Shown here: positions 9,647-17,820 of the stretch, one piece after another
How positions within the stretch are numbered: the stretch's first letter is position 1
How the letters are laid out: every line of letters starts with the position of its first letter
Source of the DNA: Klenkia taihuensis
GTDB taxonomy: Bacteria; Actinomycetota; Actinomycetes; Mycobacteriales; Geodermatophilaceae
Assembly: GCF_900112525.1 (NCBI RefSeq)
Contig: NZ_FOMD01000003.1
Coordinates: 248,001-312,000, forward strand
Direction: 5' to 3'
Length of the DNA: 64,000 bases
Notes under the pieces: model-generated
The model's database searches: none
Seen by the model: only the letters and a program-made list of their open reading frames with translations
Told to the model about the DNA's origin: nothing
Translations under genes and position numbers: made by a program

Positions 9647-9925
9647 GCGGCCGCGCAGCGCCAGGTCCAGCAGCCGGCAGCTGCCCCAGCCGACCAGCAC
9701 GGGGCCGGCGACGCACACCAGCAGGGCCGTCGAGCAGACCAGGATCGCGCCCCAGTCGGTCGGGCCGGGCTCGCCGGAGGAGATGTTGCGGCCGTCGATC
9801 CCGACCATCAGCCCGATGAGCATCCAGGGCGCGATCGCCAGGGCGGGCAGCGCGGCGAGGGCGCCGAGCACCCAGCCGGAGGCGATCGCGGCGCCGTGGC
9901 GGCGGGGACGGGGCGGGCGGTTCAC
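9614..9925 (-). CDS. small hypothetical membrane protein
   Basis: About 103 residues with two predicted membrane helices (around 15-40 and 55-80) separated by a short loop with [15 protein letters not shown], and a basic C-terminus. I chose GTG at 9925 because GGAGG lies eight bases upstream; an earlier GTG at 9934 would have no spacing. It follows the lipoprotein gene by 19 bp in the same direction, so the two are probably co-transcribed. It overlaps the 3' end of hemQ by 33 bp on the opposite strand. No family recognised. Confidence 0.6.
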   Translation of the reverse strand: MNRPPRPRRHGAAIASGWVLGALAALPALAIAPWMLIGLMVGIDGRNISSGEPGPTDWGAILVCSTALLVCVAGPVLVGWGSCRLLDLALRGRSGQPGHQLPR

Positions 9926-9944
9926 GGGGTGCACCTCCGCACGC

Positions 9945-10925
9945 TCAGCCGGCGCTCAGGGTCGTCGACGGCCTGCTCCCCCACACCGGCCGGTCGGACA
10001 GCCAGACCAGCGCGACGTCGACCTCCTGCCCGGCGGTGTCGGTGTAGGTCAGCGACGGCCGCAGCGGCCCGGTCGCCGTCCCGGCCCCGCAGTCGACCCG
10101 GGGGTCCCCGCCGGGCGGCTCGTCCGGGTTGACCGGGCCGGTCGTGACCGACGAGCCCACGGCGGTGGTGGACGCCGAGCGGACCACCACCCGGGTGGGC
10201 CGCTCGCCGGGGGTGCACGACGCGGTCGCGGAGATCGCCGTCCCGGCCGGGACGGCGACCACGACCCGCTCGGGCGGTGTCGTCCCCGAGGTCACCTCCA
10301 CGGGCAGGACGGCGGCGACGCGGGTGAGCTCGGCGTCCCAGGCGGCCGCGTCGAAGGGCGCCAGCTCCTGGGTCCACGGCGGGATCGTGCTGGTGGTGTC
10401 CAGCGTGGCGTCGTCCAGCCGCACGGTCAGGGCGAGCATCTCGGCCCGGCCGTCGCGCTCGCGGCCGAGGGCCAGCTCGCCCTCCTCGGCCCACCGGCCG
10501 ACCGAGTCGGGAGACCCGGGCGTGGTCGACCAGCTGCCCAGTGCCAGGCCGCGGGCGCAGGTCTCGTCGGTCGCCCGCACCACGCCGGGGACCAGCGGCA
10601 GGACCCCGTAGGCCTGCACGTCCTGGCCGGCGAGGGCGTCGACGACCGCGTGGCAGCGGGCGGTGAGGGTCGCGGCGAGGAGGGGCGACGCCTCGGGGGT
10701 GTCCAGGCGGACGGGTGCGCTGATCGACCAGTGCTCGCCGATGCTGCCCCAGGCCTCGCCCTCGGGTTCACCGACGCCGAGCGCGTCGTGCACCTCGGCC
10801 GGCAGCGTGGCCCACTGGGCCCGGGCGGCTGCGACGTCCTCGGGCCGGGTCATGCACCCGGCGAGGGCGGTCAGCAGGACGGCGGAGGCGAGGGCACCGG
10901 CGACGGCGGTGGTGGTGGGGCGCAC
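9945..10925 (-). CDS. putative secreted lipoprotein
   Basis: About 326 residues. The N-terminus has a hydrophobic signal ending in LTALAGC, a good lipobox, so the mature protein should be anchored by a diacylated Cys on the outer face of the membrane. Remaining sequence is soluble and acidic, with several Cys (CHAV, CARG, CTPG, DCGAG). No enzyme motif is recognised. Start choice is uncertain: GTG at 10925 (preceded by AGGGTGGGCACC) or GTG at 10934. Both lie inside a GC-rich hairpin that also follows msrB. It forms a two-gene unit with the small membrane protein downstream. Confidence 0.75.
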   Translation of the reverse strand: MRPTTTAVAGALASAVLLTALAGCMTRPEDVAAARAQWATLPAEVHDALGVGEPEGEAWGSIGEHWSISAPVRLDTPEASPLLAATLTARCHAVVDALAGQDVQAYGVLPLVPGVVRATDETCARGLALGSWSTTPGSPDSVGRWAEEGELALGRERDGRAEMLALTVRLDDATLDTTSTIPPWTQELAPFDAAAWDAELTRVAAVLPVEVTSGTTPPERVVVAVPAGTAISATASCTPGERPTRVVVRSASTTAVGSSVTTGPVNPDEPPGGDPRVDCGAGTATGPLRPSLTYTDTAGQEVDVALVWLSDRPVWGSRPSTTLSAG

Positions 10926-10955
10926 GGTGCCCACCCTGGTGGGCGGGCACCGTGC
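10922..10955 (-). terminator. hairpin after msrB overlapping the lipoprotein start
   Basis: An 11-bp perfect inverted repeat (10922-10932 with 10945-10955) sits 20 bp past the msrB stop. It could terminate msrB. It also covers the lipoprotein start codon region, so it may limit translation of that gene when read through. Seen directly; function inferred. Confidence 0.45.
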
Positions 10956-10974
10956 CGCACCTGAGCAGGACTGC

Positions 10975-11409
10975 TCAGTTCTCCGCGGGGGCGAGCGAGA
11001 TCGACACGGAGTTGATGCAGTAGCGGTCGCCGGTGGGGGTCTGCGGCGCGTCGTCGAAGACGTGGCCCAGGTGGCTGTGGCAGGTGCCGCACAGCACCTC
11101 GGTGCGCACCATGCCCAGCGACCGGTCCGACTTCAGCACCACGTTGTCGCGCGCGGAGGGCTCGTAGAACGAGGGCCAGCCGCAGTGCGAGTCGAACTTG
11201 GTCTCCGAGCGGAACAGCTCGGCGCCGCAGGCCCGGCAGTGGTAGACGCCCACGGTCGTGGTGTCCACGTACTCCCCGGTCCAGGGCCGCTCGGTGCCGG
11301 CCTGGCGCAGGACCGCGTACTCCTCGGGCGAGAGCTGGGCCCGCCACTCCTGCTCGCTCCTGGTGACGGCGGGCTGCTTGTCGGTCGAGGTCCCGGGGTG
11401 CTGCGTCAT
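10975..11409 (-). CDS. msrB: peptide-methionine (R)-S-oxide reductase
   Basis: A 144-residue MsrB that reduces the R epimer of methionine sulfoxide in proteins. The four zinc ligands are present as CRAC (C58, C61) and CGTC (C107, C110). The catalytic Cys is C131 in [11 protein letters not shown], and C76 in [11 protein letters not shown] is in the position of a recycling Cys. ATG at 11409 is the natural start; a GTG nine bases earlier is possible. Cytosolic, thioredoxin-linked repair of oxidised protein. It sits alone between the nuclease terminator and the lipoprotein gene. Confidence 0.95.
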   Translation of the reverse strand: MTQHPGTSTDKQPAVTRSEQEWRAQLSPEEYAVLRQAGTERPWTGEYVDTTTVGVYHCRACGAELFRSETKFDSHCGWPSFYEPSARDNVVLKSDRSLGMVRTEVLCGTCHSHLGHVFDDAPQTPTGDRYCINSVSISLAPAEN

Positions 11410-11433
11410 GCATGCCACGGTACGACCGGGCCG

Positions 11434-11465
11434 CCACCCCCGCCCCCGGCCGGGGGCGGGGGTGG
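11434..11465 (-). terminator. strong hairpin terminator after the secreted nuclease
   Basis: A perfect 14-bp stem (11434-11447 with 11452-11465) around GGCC, almost entirely G/C, begins 8 bp beyond the nuclease stop at 11473. Intrinsic terminators without a U-tract are usual in high-GC actinobacteria. Confidence 0.7.
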
Positions 11466-11472
11466 CCGGTGG

Positions 11473-14046
11473 TCAGCCGAACAGGCCCAGCAGCCGGTCC
11501 ACCAGCTCCTGCAGCAGCGACCGCAGGGTGATCGAGGTGCCGGCCGTGTCGCCGGAGGTGCCGGTCAGCACCACCGGCTGCTCGCCGGGGCCCAGCAGCA
11601 CCGGCACCCGCGGCTGGAGCACCACGGTGCCCTGCGCGTCGGCGGTGCCCGAGCCCGCCGAGCGGCCACCGATGGTCACCGTGACCCGCTCGCCCGGGGC
11701 GAACCCGGTGCCGGTGACGGTGACCCGGTCACCGCGGAAGGGCCGGTCCTCGTCCACCGCGGCGGTGGCCGGGGCGTCGAGGGTGAAGCCGATGACGGTC
11801 GGGTTGTGGTCGCTGGCCCGGTACGGGTCCGGCGCGTAGAGCGGGTCCACGCCCGAGTCGTACTGGTAGGCGAAGGACTCCACCGCGTTGGTCTCCCACA
11901 CCGTCAGCCCGGTGGCCTGGGCGGCCAGGGACGGGGTGGCGAAGGCGTGGTCCAGCGAGCCCGAGCCGCCGTCGAAGACGTAGCTGTACTCGTCGGGCGC
12001 GAAGGTCTCGCCGAGCTCGGTGTAGCCCGCGCCGCGGACGACGTCCAGCGGGTCCTCGTACCGGTAGGAGTTGAAGTCGCCGGTCAGCAGGACGTCGGGG
12101 TCGCCGCTGGTCTGCGCGACCTGCTGGGCGAAGGCGACCAGCTCGGTGGCCTGCTGGGTGCGGTCGCCGTTGCAGTTGCCCGCCCCGCCGACGGTGTCGT
12201 CGTTGCCGGTGGCGCAGGCGCTGCCCTTGGACTTGAGGTGGTTGGCGACCACGCTGAAGACCTCGCCGCCGTCGAGCGTGCGGAACGTCTGGGCGATCGG
12301 GCTGCGGGCGTTGTCGAAGGCCGGGCTGGTGTAGGCCACCGGCTCGCCGACGGGGGCCAGGACGTCGGTGCGGTACACGACCGCGTTGGTGATGACGTCG
12401 CTGTCCTCGTGGGCGGGGGCGTAGGCCCAGGTGTGCCCGTCGGCGGCCGACAGCGCGGCCAGCAGGGTCTCCACCGCGCGGTACGGGGTCGCCGGCGTGG
12501 TGATCGCGGAGTTCTCGATCTCGTGCAGGGTGATCACGTCGGCGTCCAGGGCGCGCAGACCGGCGACGATCTTCGCCTGCTGCTCGGCCAGCTCGGCCTC
12601 GTCCGCCGCCCCGCGGGAGGCCCCGCCGAAGGTGACGAAGTAGTTCAGCACGTTGTAGTCGGCCACCCGCAGGTCCCCACCGACGGGTGCGGGGGCCGCG
12701 GTGCGCGGGTTGGTCGGGGTGAACGTCGTCCCCGAGGTGTCGCCGCCGGCCGGCTGGAGGCGCCAGGTGCCGAAGCCGGCCGAGAGGACGACCGGGCCGA
12801 GGTCGGCGGTGTCGCCGATCCGGACCGGGTCACCGGGGGCCAGGTAGGGCGGGACGCTCCCCGAGGCGAGCCGGGTGGACCGGCCGTCGTCGAGGGTGAT
12901 CGAGCGCAGCACGTTCTCCGCGGCGACGGCCGCGGCGGGGGCACCGGGGTCGGCGGCCTGGGTGGGGGAGAGCAGGCGGCCGCCGGAGGACAGCAGCACC
13001 TCGCCGAAGCTGGTCAGGTCGAACAGCTCGGAGACGGTCAGCTCGGTGCCCGGGGTGACGAGCATGCCCTCGTACGCCTCGCGGGTGGCGTCGTCGCTGG
13101 GGATCGGCAGCACGGCGGGCTCGGGGAGCTCCGCGGTGCCGCACTCGCTGTAGGACGCCTGGGTCAGCTGGGTGACCGCCAGCGGGTCGTCCGCCGGGAA
13201 CTCCGCGGCGGTGCCGGTCACGGTGACGACGTCGCCGAGGTCGACCTGGCGGCCGCCGGGGGCGTAGACGAAGACGGCGTCGGAGGTGGCCGGGTCGCCG
13301 TCACCGGCGTCCTGGACGTGGAAGCCGTCGAGGCCGCCGTCCTGCAGGTCGGCGACGACGGTGCCGCGGACGGTCACCTGCTGGCCGGCGACCGGGGTCG
13401 CGGCGCCGGAGCCCTGCACGCTGCCGATCGGGACGGCCGTGGCGGTGCAGTCCGGGCCGGTCGGCTCGGGCTCGGGCTCGGGGTCGGTGCCGCCCCCGCC
13501 GTTCGGGCTGCCGAAGGTGGACGCCAGCGGTCCGGTCCAGGCGCCGTCGACGAGCTGGAGCGACTGCCCGGCGGGTTGGTCCCCGGTCTCCGAGACGCCG
13601 ATGTCGGTGCTGGTGAGGCCGGCGGCCGGGCCGTTGCTGGCGGTGACCACGCCTTCGTAGGACAGGAACTGCACCACGGTGCCGTCGGCGGCGACGAGCG
13701 CGACGCCGTCGGGGGAGCCGTTCTGGATGCCGTTGGCCGGGTAGGTCACGACGGCGATGCCGGTGTCGGAGGCCGGGACTGCCTTGGTGCCGTAGGTGGT
13801 GGCGGCCGCAGCGCTGTTCCCGTTGTAGAGCACCAGGGACAGGCCGGTCAGGTCCTCCGCGGACGGGGCGGTGACCTCGATCGCCTCGCCCGAGTCGGTA
13901 CCTGCGTTGTCGTAGTGGATCTCGGTGATCCGGGCGTCGGTGGGGGCGGCGGCGGCCGGGGCGGCGGTGGTCACCAGGCCGCCGGCGACCAGGGCGCCCA
14001 CCGCGACGCCGAGGACGGCGGGGCGGGCGGAACGGGAGTGGGACAC
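11473..14046 (-). CDS. secreted ExeM/NucH-type endonuclease with lamin-tail and OB domains
   Basis: About 857 residues, extracellular. A Sec signal ends near residue 33 (TTAAPAAAAP). Next is a lamin-tail-like domain (RITEIHYDNAG...) to about 190, a DPEPEPEPT linker and an OB-fold region (GQQVTVRGTVVADLQ). The endonuclease/exonuclease/phosphatase domain follows, with RVADYNVLNYF, TLHEIENSAI, LTGDFNSYR and ASDHNPTVIGF carrying the metal and catalytic Asn, Glu, Asp and His. A small Ig-like domain follows (about 100 residues) and the C-terminus is amphipathic (SLLQELVDRLLGLFG). GTG at 14046 has GGAGA upstream. Expected to degrade extracellular DNA for nutrients or biofilm turnover; substrate is inferred from family. 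Confidence 0.88.
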   Translation of the reverse strand: MSHSRSARPAVLGVAVGALVAGGLVTTAAPAAAAPTDARITEIHYDNAGTDSGEAIEVTAPSAEDLTGLSLVLYNGNSAAAATTYGTKAVPASDTGIAVVTYPANGIQNGSPDGVALVAADGTVVQFLSYEGVVTASNGPAAGLTSTDIGVSETGDQPAGQSLQLVDGAWTGPLASTFGSPNGGGGTDPEPEPEPTGPDCTATAVPIGSVQGSGAATPVAGQQVTVRGTVVADLQDGGLDGFHVQDAGDGDPATSDAVFVYAPGGRQVDLGDVVTVTGTAAEFPADDPLAVTQLTQASYSECGTAELPEPAVLPIPSDDATREAYEGMLVTPGTELTVSELFDLTSFGEVLLSSGGRLLSPTQAADPGAPAAAVAAENVLRSITLDDGRSTRLASGSVPPYLAPGDPVRIGDTADLGPVVLSAGFGTWRLQPAGGDTSGTTFTPTNPRTAAPAPVGGDLRVADYNVLNYFVTFGGASRGAADEAELAEQQAKIVAGLRALDADVITLHEIENSAITTPATPYRAVETLLAALSAADGHTWAYAPAHEDSDVITNAVVYRTDVLAPVGEPVAYTSPAFDNARSPIAQTFRTLDGGEVFSVVANHLKSKGSACATGNDDTVGGAGNCNGDRTQQATELVAFAQQVAQTSGDPDVLLTGDFNSYRYEDPLDVVRGAGYTELGETFAPDEYSYVFDGGSGSLDHAFATPSLAAQATGLTVWETNAVESFAYQYDSGVDPLYAPDPYRASDHNPTVIGFTLDAPATAAVDEDRPFRGDRVTVTGTGFAPGERVTVTIGGRSAGSGTADAQGTVVLQPRVPVLLGPGEQPVVLTGTSGDTAGTSITLRSLLQELVDRLLGLFG

Positions 14047-14185
14047 GGTTCTCCTCGCGGCCGGGTGCGGCCGTTCGCCGGTCAGGGGGTCTCCCGATCC
14101 TGTCAGCGAGCTGTGCCCAGGTCCATGAACAGCAGGTGACAATCTTCGCCGGGCTCATGACCCCGGCTCATGATCATGCGGCGCG

Positions 14186-14191
14186 TAGCGT
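14186..14191 (+). promoter_or_regulatory. putative leaderless -10 (TAGCGT)
   Basis: TAGCGT is six bases before the GTG at 14198. The direct repeat GGCTCATGA (14152-14160 and 14165-14173) lies just upstream and could be a regulator site. Confidence 0.45.
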
Positions 14192-14197
14192 GGCCCG

Positions 14198-14650
14198 GTG
14201 CCCGAACTCCTGCCCGACTCCTGGTTCACCCGCGACCTGCCCGTGCTGCGCGCCGTCGCCCGGCTCGTGGACAGCCCCGAGCACGGGGGAGCGCCCTACC
14301 TCGGCCAGGTCGTCCCCGCCAGCGGCCTGCCCCGCGCGGAGGTCGTCGCGTCGATCCGCGGGCTGGTCGACACCGGTTACGTCGCCGCGCTGACCAACGT
14401 CGCCGGCGACGTCGTCCGCGTCACCGGCATCTCCGGCGAGGCCCGCCGGCTGACCGGCCTCTGGCCCACCCCGCAGTCGGAGTGGGAGCGGCTCGGCGAG
14501 CAGCTGGAGGCCCGTGCCACCCACGCCCCGACCGACGTCGAGCGGGCCCGGTGGCGCGCGCTGGCCGACGCCGCGGCCGCGGTGGGCGAGCACGACGGGG
14601 CGCTGCTGATGAGCGCGCTCATCGGCGGCTACGTGCCCCGGGCGCACTGA
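14198..14650 (+). CDS. hypothetical protein, helical, winged-helix-like N-terminus
   Basis: A 150-residue soluble protein. Residues 12-75 contain alternating helices ending in SIRGLVDTGYVAALTN, reminiscent of a winged-helix fold in which a site is tested by a helix and wing, but similarity is only by eye. The C-terminal half is a helical bundle rich in Ala, Arg and Glu. It starts with GTG directly behind a TAGCGT hexamer (probable leaderless mRNA) and is divergent from the secreted nuclease. It ends at the bidirectional terminator shared with cspA. No function assigned. Confidence 0.7.
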   Translation: MPELLPDSWFTRDLPVLRAVARLVDSPEHGGAPYLGQVVPASGLPRAEVVASIRGLVDTGYVAALTNVAGDVVRVTGISGEARRLTGLWPTPQSEWERLGEQLEARATHAPTDVERARWRALADAAAAVGEHDGALLMSALIGGYVPRAH

Positions 14651-14669
14651 GCGCACCCCGTAGACGCAG

Positions 14670-14703
14670 CAGCGCCCCCCGACCGTGAGGTCGGGGGGCG
14701 CTG
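14670..14703. terminator. bidirectional terminator between convergent genes
   Basis: A perfect 15-bp stem (14670-14684 with 14689-14703) with loop GTGA lies between the stop of the hypothetical gene at 14650 and the cspA stop at 14745. It serves both strands. Confidence 0.85.
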
Positions 14704-14744
14704 CCGGTGGTTCAGGTGGCTGGGATCAGCCCCCGCTCAGTGGT

Positions 14745-14948
14745 TCAGAGCGGGTTGACGTTCGCAGCCTGCGGGCCCTTCTGGCCCTGCTCGACGTCGA
14801 ACGAGATGCGCTGACCCTCGTCGAGCGAGCGGTACCCGCTGGTCTGGATCGCCGAGTAGTGGACGAAGACGTCCGGGCCGCCGCCGTCAGGGGTGGCGAA
14901 GCCGAACCCCTTCTCCGCGTTGAACCACTTCACAGTTCCTTCGGGCAT
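14745..14948 (-). CDS. cspA: cold-shock protein, CspA family
   Basis: A 67-residue single-stranded nucleic-acid-binding protein. RNP1-like [10 protein letters not shown] and RNP2-like DVFVHYSAI are both present in the usual order, after the canonical start [17 protein letters not shown]. Length is standard for bacterial Csp. AGGAG lies six bases before ATG at 14948. Expected to act as an RNA chaperone. It is followed by the bidirectional hairpin; its leader reaches back toward the Prim-Pol gene and I could not fix a promoter with confidence. Confidence 0.96.
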   Translation of the reverse strand: MPEGTVKWFNAEKGFGFATPDGGGPDVFVHYSAIQTSGYRSLDEGQRISFDVEQGQKGPQAANVNPL

Positions 14949-15055
14949 TGCTCGCTCCTAGCTGAGGTCGTACGTCGGGGTCCTGCCACTTACAGAGCCT
15001 TCCCGACGTCTGAACCCTAACCACACCTGTCCAGTCCCCCGTGCACGGGCACCCC

Positions 15056-16144
15056 TCAGGAGGGTGTGTCGACCCGGTTGCCCTCGGCGTCCCAGTGCGC
15101 GGCGACCTTCTTGCTCGGCTGCACCCGCGGCGGCTCACCGGGCATCTTCGGGTAGTCCGGCGGGAAGTTGAGCTCGCCGCCGGGCAGGGTCTCCCACAGC
15201 CGCAGCAGCGGTGCCAGGTCGTGGGCGACGTCGTCCATCCCGGCCCACGGATCGCCGTCGGCCAGCCGCTCCGGGACGGTGGCCAGGTTCAGCTCGGCCG
15301 GGTCGTCCAGCTCGGCCAGCTGGGCCCAGGTCAGCGGGGTGCTCACCGGCGCCCCGGGCCGGGCGCGGGGGCTCCAGGCACCGGCGATGGTGCGGTCGCG
15401 GTTGTTCTGGTTGAAGTCGACGAACACCCGCTCGCCGCGCTCCTCCTTCCACCACGCGGTGGTGACCCCGCCGTCGCGGCGCTCCAGCTCCCGGCCGAAG
15501 CCGATCGCGGCGTGCCGGACGTCCTCGAAGCTGTGCCCGGTGGCGATCCGCACGTAGACGTGCACGCCCCGGTTGCCGCTGGTCTTCGCGTAGCCGGTGA
15601 GGCCCAGCTCCTCGAGCAGCTCGCGGGCGACACCGGCCACCCGGCGGGCGTCGGCGAACCCGGTGCCCGGCTGCGGGTCCAGGTCCAGCCGCAGCTCGTC
15701 GGGGGAGTCGACCTCGGGCACCCGGACCGGCCAGGGGTGGAAGGTCAGCGTCCCCATCTGCGCGGCCCAGACCAGGTCGGCGGGCTGGGAGGGGCAGAGC
15801 AGGTCTGCGGTGCGGCCGCTGGGGAAGGCCACCCGTGCGGTCGGCACGAAGTCGGGCGCGCCCCGGGGGAGGCGCTTCTGGTAGAAGCCGTCGGCGTCCT
15901 TGTCGCCGGGGCCGGTGGCCAGCCGCATGCCCTCGTGCCAGCCGTCGGGCCAGCGCTCCATGGCCGTCGGCCGGCCGCCGATGCTGGCCAGCCACACCGC
16001 GCCGACCTCGGCGGCGTACCGGCAGACGTCGAGCTTGGTGAACGCCGGGGTGCGGTCGGTGGCGTCGTAGACCACGCGGTCCGGGCTGGAGACCCGGACC
16101 TCGTGGTCACCGACCTCGAGGACGACGGGTGCGGTGCGGGCCAT
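15056..16144 (-). CDS. LigD-type polymerase domain protein (Prim-PolC-like)
   Basis: A 362-residue stand-alone archaeo-eukaryotic primase-polymerase domain. The metal-binding pair is D154/D156 in LRLDLDPQPG, the nucleotide-binding His is in NRGVHVYV (about 191-198), and the third Asp is in VFVDFNQNN. There is no ligase or nuclease domain. Together with ligC two genes upstream it matches the LigC-associated Prim-PolC of mycobacteria, which fills short gaps during excision repair. ATG at 16144 follows TAGGGT by six bases, suggesting leaderless expression, so it may be transcribed separately from its neighbours. Confidence 0.88.
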   Translation of the reverse strand: MARTAPVVLEVGDHEVRVSSPDRVVYDATDRTPAFTKLDVCRYAAEVGAVWLASIGGRPTAMERWPDGWHEGMRLATGPGDKDADGFYQKRLPRGAPDFVPTARVAFPSGRTADLLCPSQPADLVWAAQMGTLTFHPWPVRVPEVDSPDELRLDLDPQPGTGFADARRVAGVARELLEELGLTGYAKTSGNRGVHVYVRIATGHSFEDVRHAAIGFGRELERRDGGVTTAWWKEERGERVFVDFNQNNRDRTIAGAWSPRARPGAPVSTPLTWAQLAELDDPAELNLATVPERLADGDPWAGMDDVAHDLAPLLRLWETLPGGELNFPPDYPKMPGEPPRVQPSKKVAAHWDAEGNRVDTPS

Positions 16145-16150
16145 CCCGGA

Positions 16151-16156
16151 ACCCTA
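16151..16156 (-). promoter_or_regulatory. putative leaderless -10 (TAGGGT) of the Prim-Pol gene
   Basis: TAGGGT on the minus strand ends six bases before ATG at 16144, within the 42-bp gap after the peptidase gene. Confidence 0.45.
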
Positions 16157-16186
16157 GGGCCGGACGGGCGGGTGGGTGCGAGCCGG

Positions 16187-17755
16187 TCAGGCGGGGCAGG
16201 TCAGGTCGGCGGTGGGCGCGGCCAGGTCGACGAGGTAGGCGTTGACCGCGTCGGTGACGCACTGCGACTTCGGGTAGGCGGTGTGCCCGCTGCCCTGCCA
16301 GGTCAGCAGCACGCCCGAGGTCAGGTCCTCGGCCATGTCCACCGCACCGGGCAACGGCGTCACCGGGTCGCCCTGGGTGCCGATCACCAGGATCGGCGCG
16401 GCGCCCTCGGCGTCGCGGTCGGGCAGCGGGGTGCGCGGGGCGTCCCACGGGGTGCAGGTGTACAGCGACAGCGCGGCGTCGGCGCCGAACAGCGGGTACC
16501 GGGTGCCCCAGTCGGCGACCAGGGTGCGCACGTCGGACTGCGAGTAGTCCTCGTCGGTGTCCGCGCAGCTGACGGTGATGTTGGCGTCGATGGTGTTGGT
16601 GTAGGTGCCGTCGTCGGCCCGGCCGGTGAAGGTGTCGGCCAGGGTGAGGACGCCGGCGGAGTCGCCCTGCTGCGCGGCGGCCAGCGACTGGGCCAGCTGC
16701 GGCCAGGCGGCCGGGTTGTACAGCGCGGACCGGACGGCGGCCAGCACCAGGCCGGGGGTGGCCTGACGGGTCTCGCCCTCCCGGCTGGACGGGATGGGCG
16801 CGGTCTCGGCCTGGGTGAGCAGGTCGTTGACCGCCGTGCGCGGGTCGGCGCCGACCGGGCAGCCGCTGACCAGCGAGGTGCAGTTCGCGGCGAAGGCGTC
16901 GAAGGCCGCCTCGAAGCCCTGGGCCTGGGCCTCGGCGGCGTCCTGCCGGCTGGCGTCGGGGTCGACCGCGCCGTCGAGCACCAGCGCGCGGACCTCGTCG
17001 GGGAACAGCTCGGCGTAGGTGGAGCCGAGGGTGGTGCCGTAGCTGTAGCCCAGGTACGTCAGCTGCTCGTCGCCGACGGCCTGCCGGACGACGTCGAGGT
17101 CGCGGGCGGAGTCGACGGTGGAGAAGGCGCCCAGGCCCTCGCCGTACTCGTCCACGCAGCCGGCGGCGACGTCGTCGGCGAGCCCGAAGGCGGCGTCCAG
17201 CTGGTCGGCCGTGGTCGGCCGCGGCTCGGCGGCGGTGAGCTCGTCCTTGGTCGCGTCGTCGATGCACGTGACCGGCTGGGACAGACCCACGCCGCGGGGG
17301 TCGACGCCGACGACGTCGAAGCGGGCCAGCACGGCGTCGGGCAGGGTGAGCGCGGACTGCACGGCGGCGTCGGTGGCCGACAGGCCCGGGCCGCCGGGGT
17401 TGACCACCAGGGAGCCGATGCGGTCGGCCTGGGTGCCCGAGACGGCCCGCACGGCGAACAGCGACAGGGTGGGCCCGGTCGGGTCGTCGTAGGACAGCGG
17501 CACCTCGATCTGCCCGCAGCCGAAGGTCAGCGGCCGGTCGGCGCCGGGGCGCCCGGCGATGATCGGCGCGATGTCGGCGGTGCAGTCGGTCCACTCCACC
17601 GGCGCCACCGACGGCTCGGTCGGCGTGGTCGGCGCGGCCGAGGAGCTGGTCGCGGCGTCGTCGGGGGAGTCGGAGGACGAGCAGGCCGACAGCACCACGA
17701 GGACGACGGACAGCAGCGCCACCAGGACGGCGGGACGGCGGGACGGGGCACTCAC
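16187..17755 (-). CDS. alpha/beta-hydrolase lipoprotein, tripeptidyl-aminopeptidase-like
   Basis: A 522-residue exported hydrolase of the SlpD/SlpE (TAP-like) family, expected to release N-terminal peptides outside the cell. The lipobox LSAC is at 22-25, followed by a Ser/Asp/Thr-rich linker. The nucleophile Ser is in GYSYGTTLG, the Asp in IGTQGDPVTPL and the His in GSGHTAY. The oxyanion strand VVNPGGPG is present before them. GTG at 17755 was chosen because it gives a compact signal sequence; TAGGGT lies eight bases upstream. It is wedged between ligC and the Prim-Pol gene, with no obvious functional link. Confidence 0.9.
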   Translation of the reverse strand: MSAPSRRPAVLVALLSVVLVVLSACSSSDSPDDAATSSSAAPTTPTEPSVAPVEWTDCTADIAPIIAGRPGADRPLTFGCGQIEVPLSYDDPTGPTLSLFAVRAVSGTQADRIGSLVVNPGGPGLSATDAAVQSALTLPDAVLARFDVVGVDPRGVGLSQPVTCIDDATKDELTAAEPRPTTADQLDAAFGLADDVAAGCVDEYGEGLGAFSTVDSARDLDVVRQAVGDEQLTYLGYSYGTTLGSTYAELFPDEVRALVLDGAVDPDASRQDAAEAQAQGFEAAFDAFAANCTSLVSGCPVGADPRTAVNDLLTQAETAPIPSSREGETRQATPGLVLAAVRSALYNPAAWPQLAQSLAAAQQGDSAGVLTLADTFTGRADDGTYTNTIDANITVSCADTDEDYSQSDVRTLVADWGTRYPLFGADAALSLYTCTPWDAPRTPLPDRDAEGAAPILVIGTQGDPVTPLPGAVDMAEDLTSGVLLTWQGSGHTAYPKSQCVTDAVNAYLVDLAAPTADLTCPA

Positions 17756-17763
17756 GGTGGACC

Positions 17764-17769
17764 ACCCTA
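17764..17769 (-). promoter_or_regulatory. putative leaderless -10 (TAGGGT) of the peptidase gene
   Basis: TAGGGT on the minus strand ends eight bases before GTG at 17755, in the 65-bp gap after ligC. Confidence 0.4.
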
Positions 17770-17820
17770 GGAGGCCCCGGGCCGTCACGCCCGTCCCGTC
17801 GGTCCCTCGTGCCCCATCTC

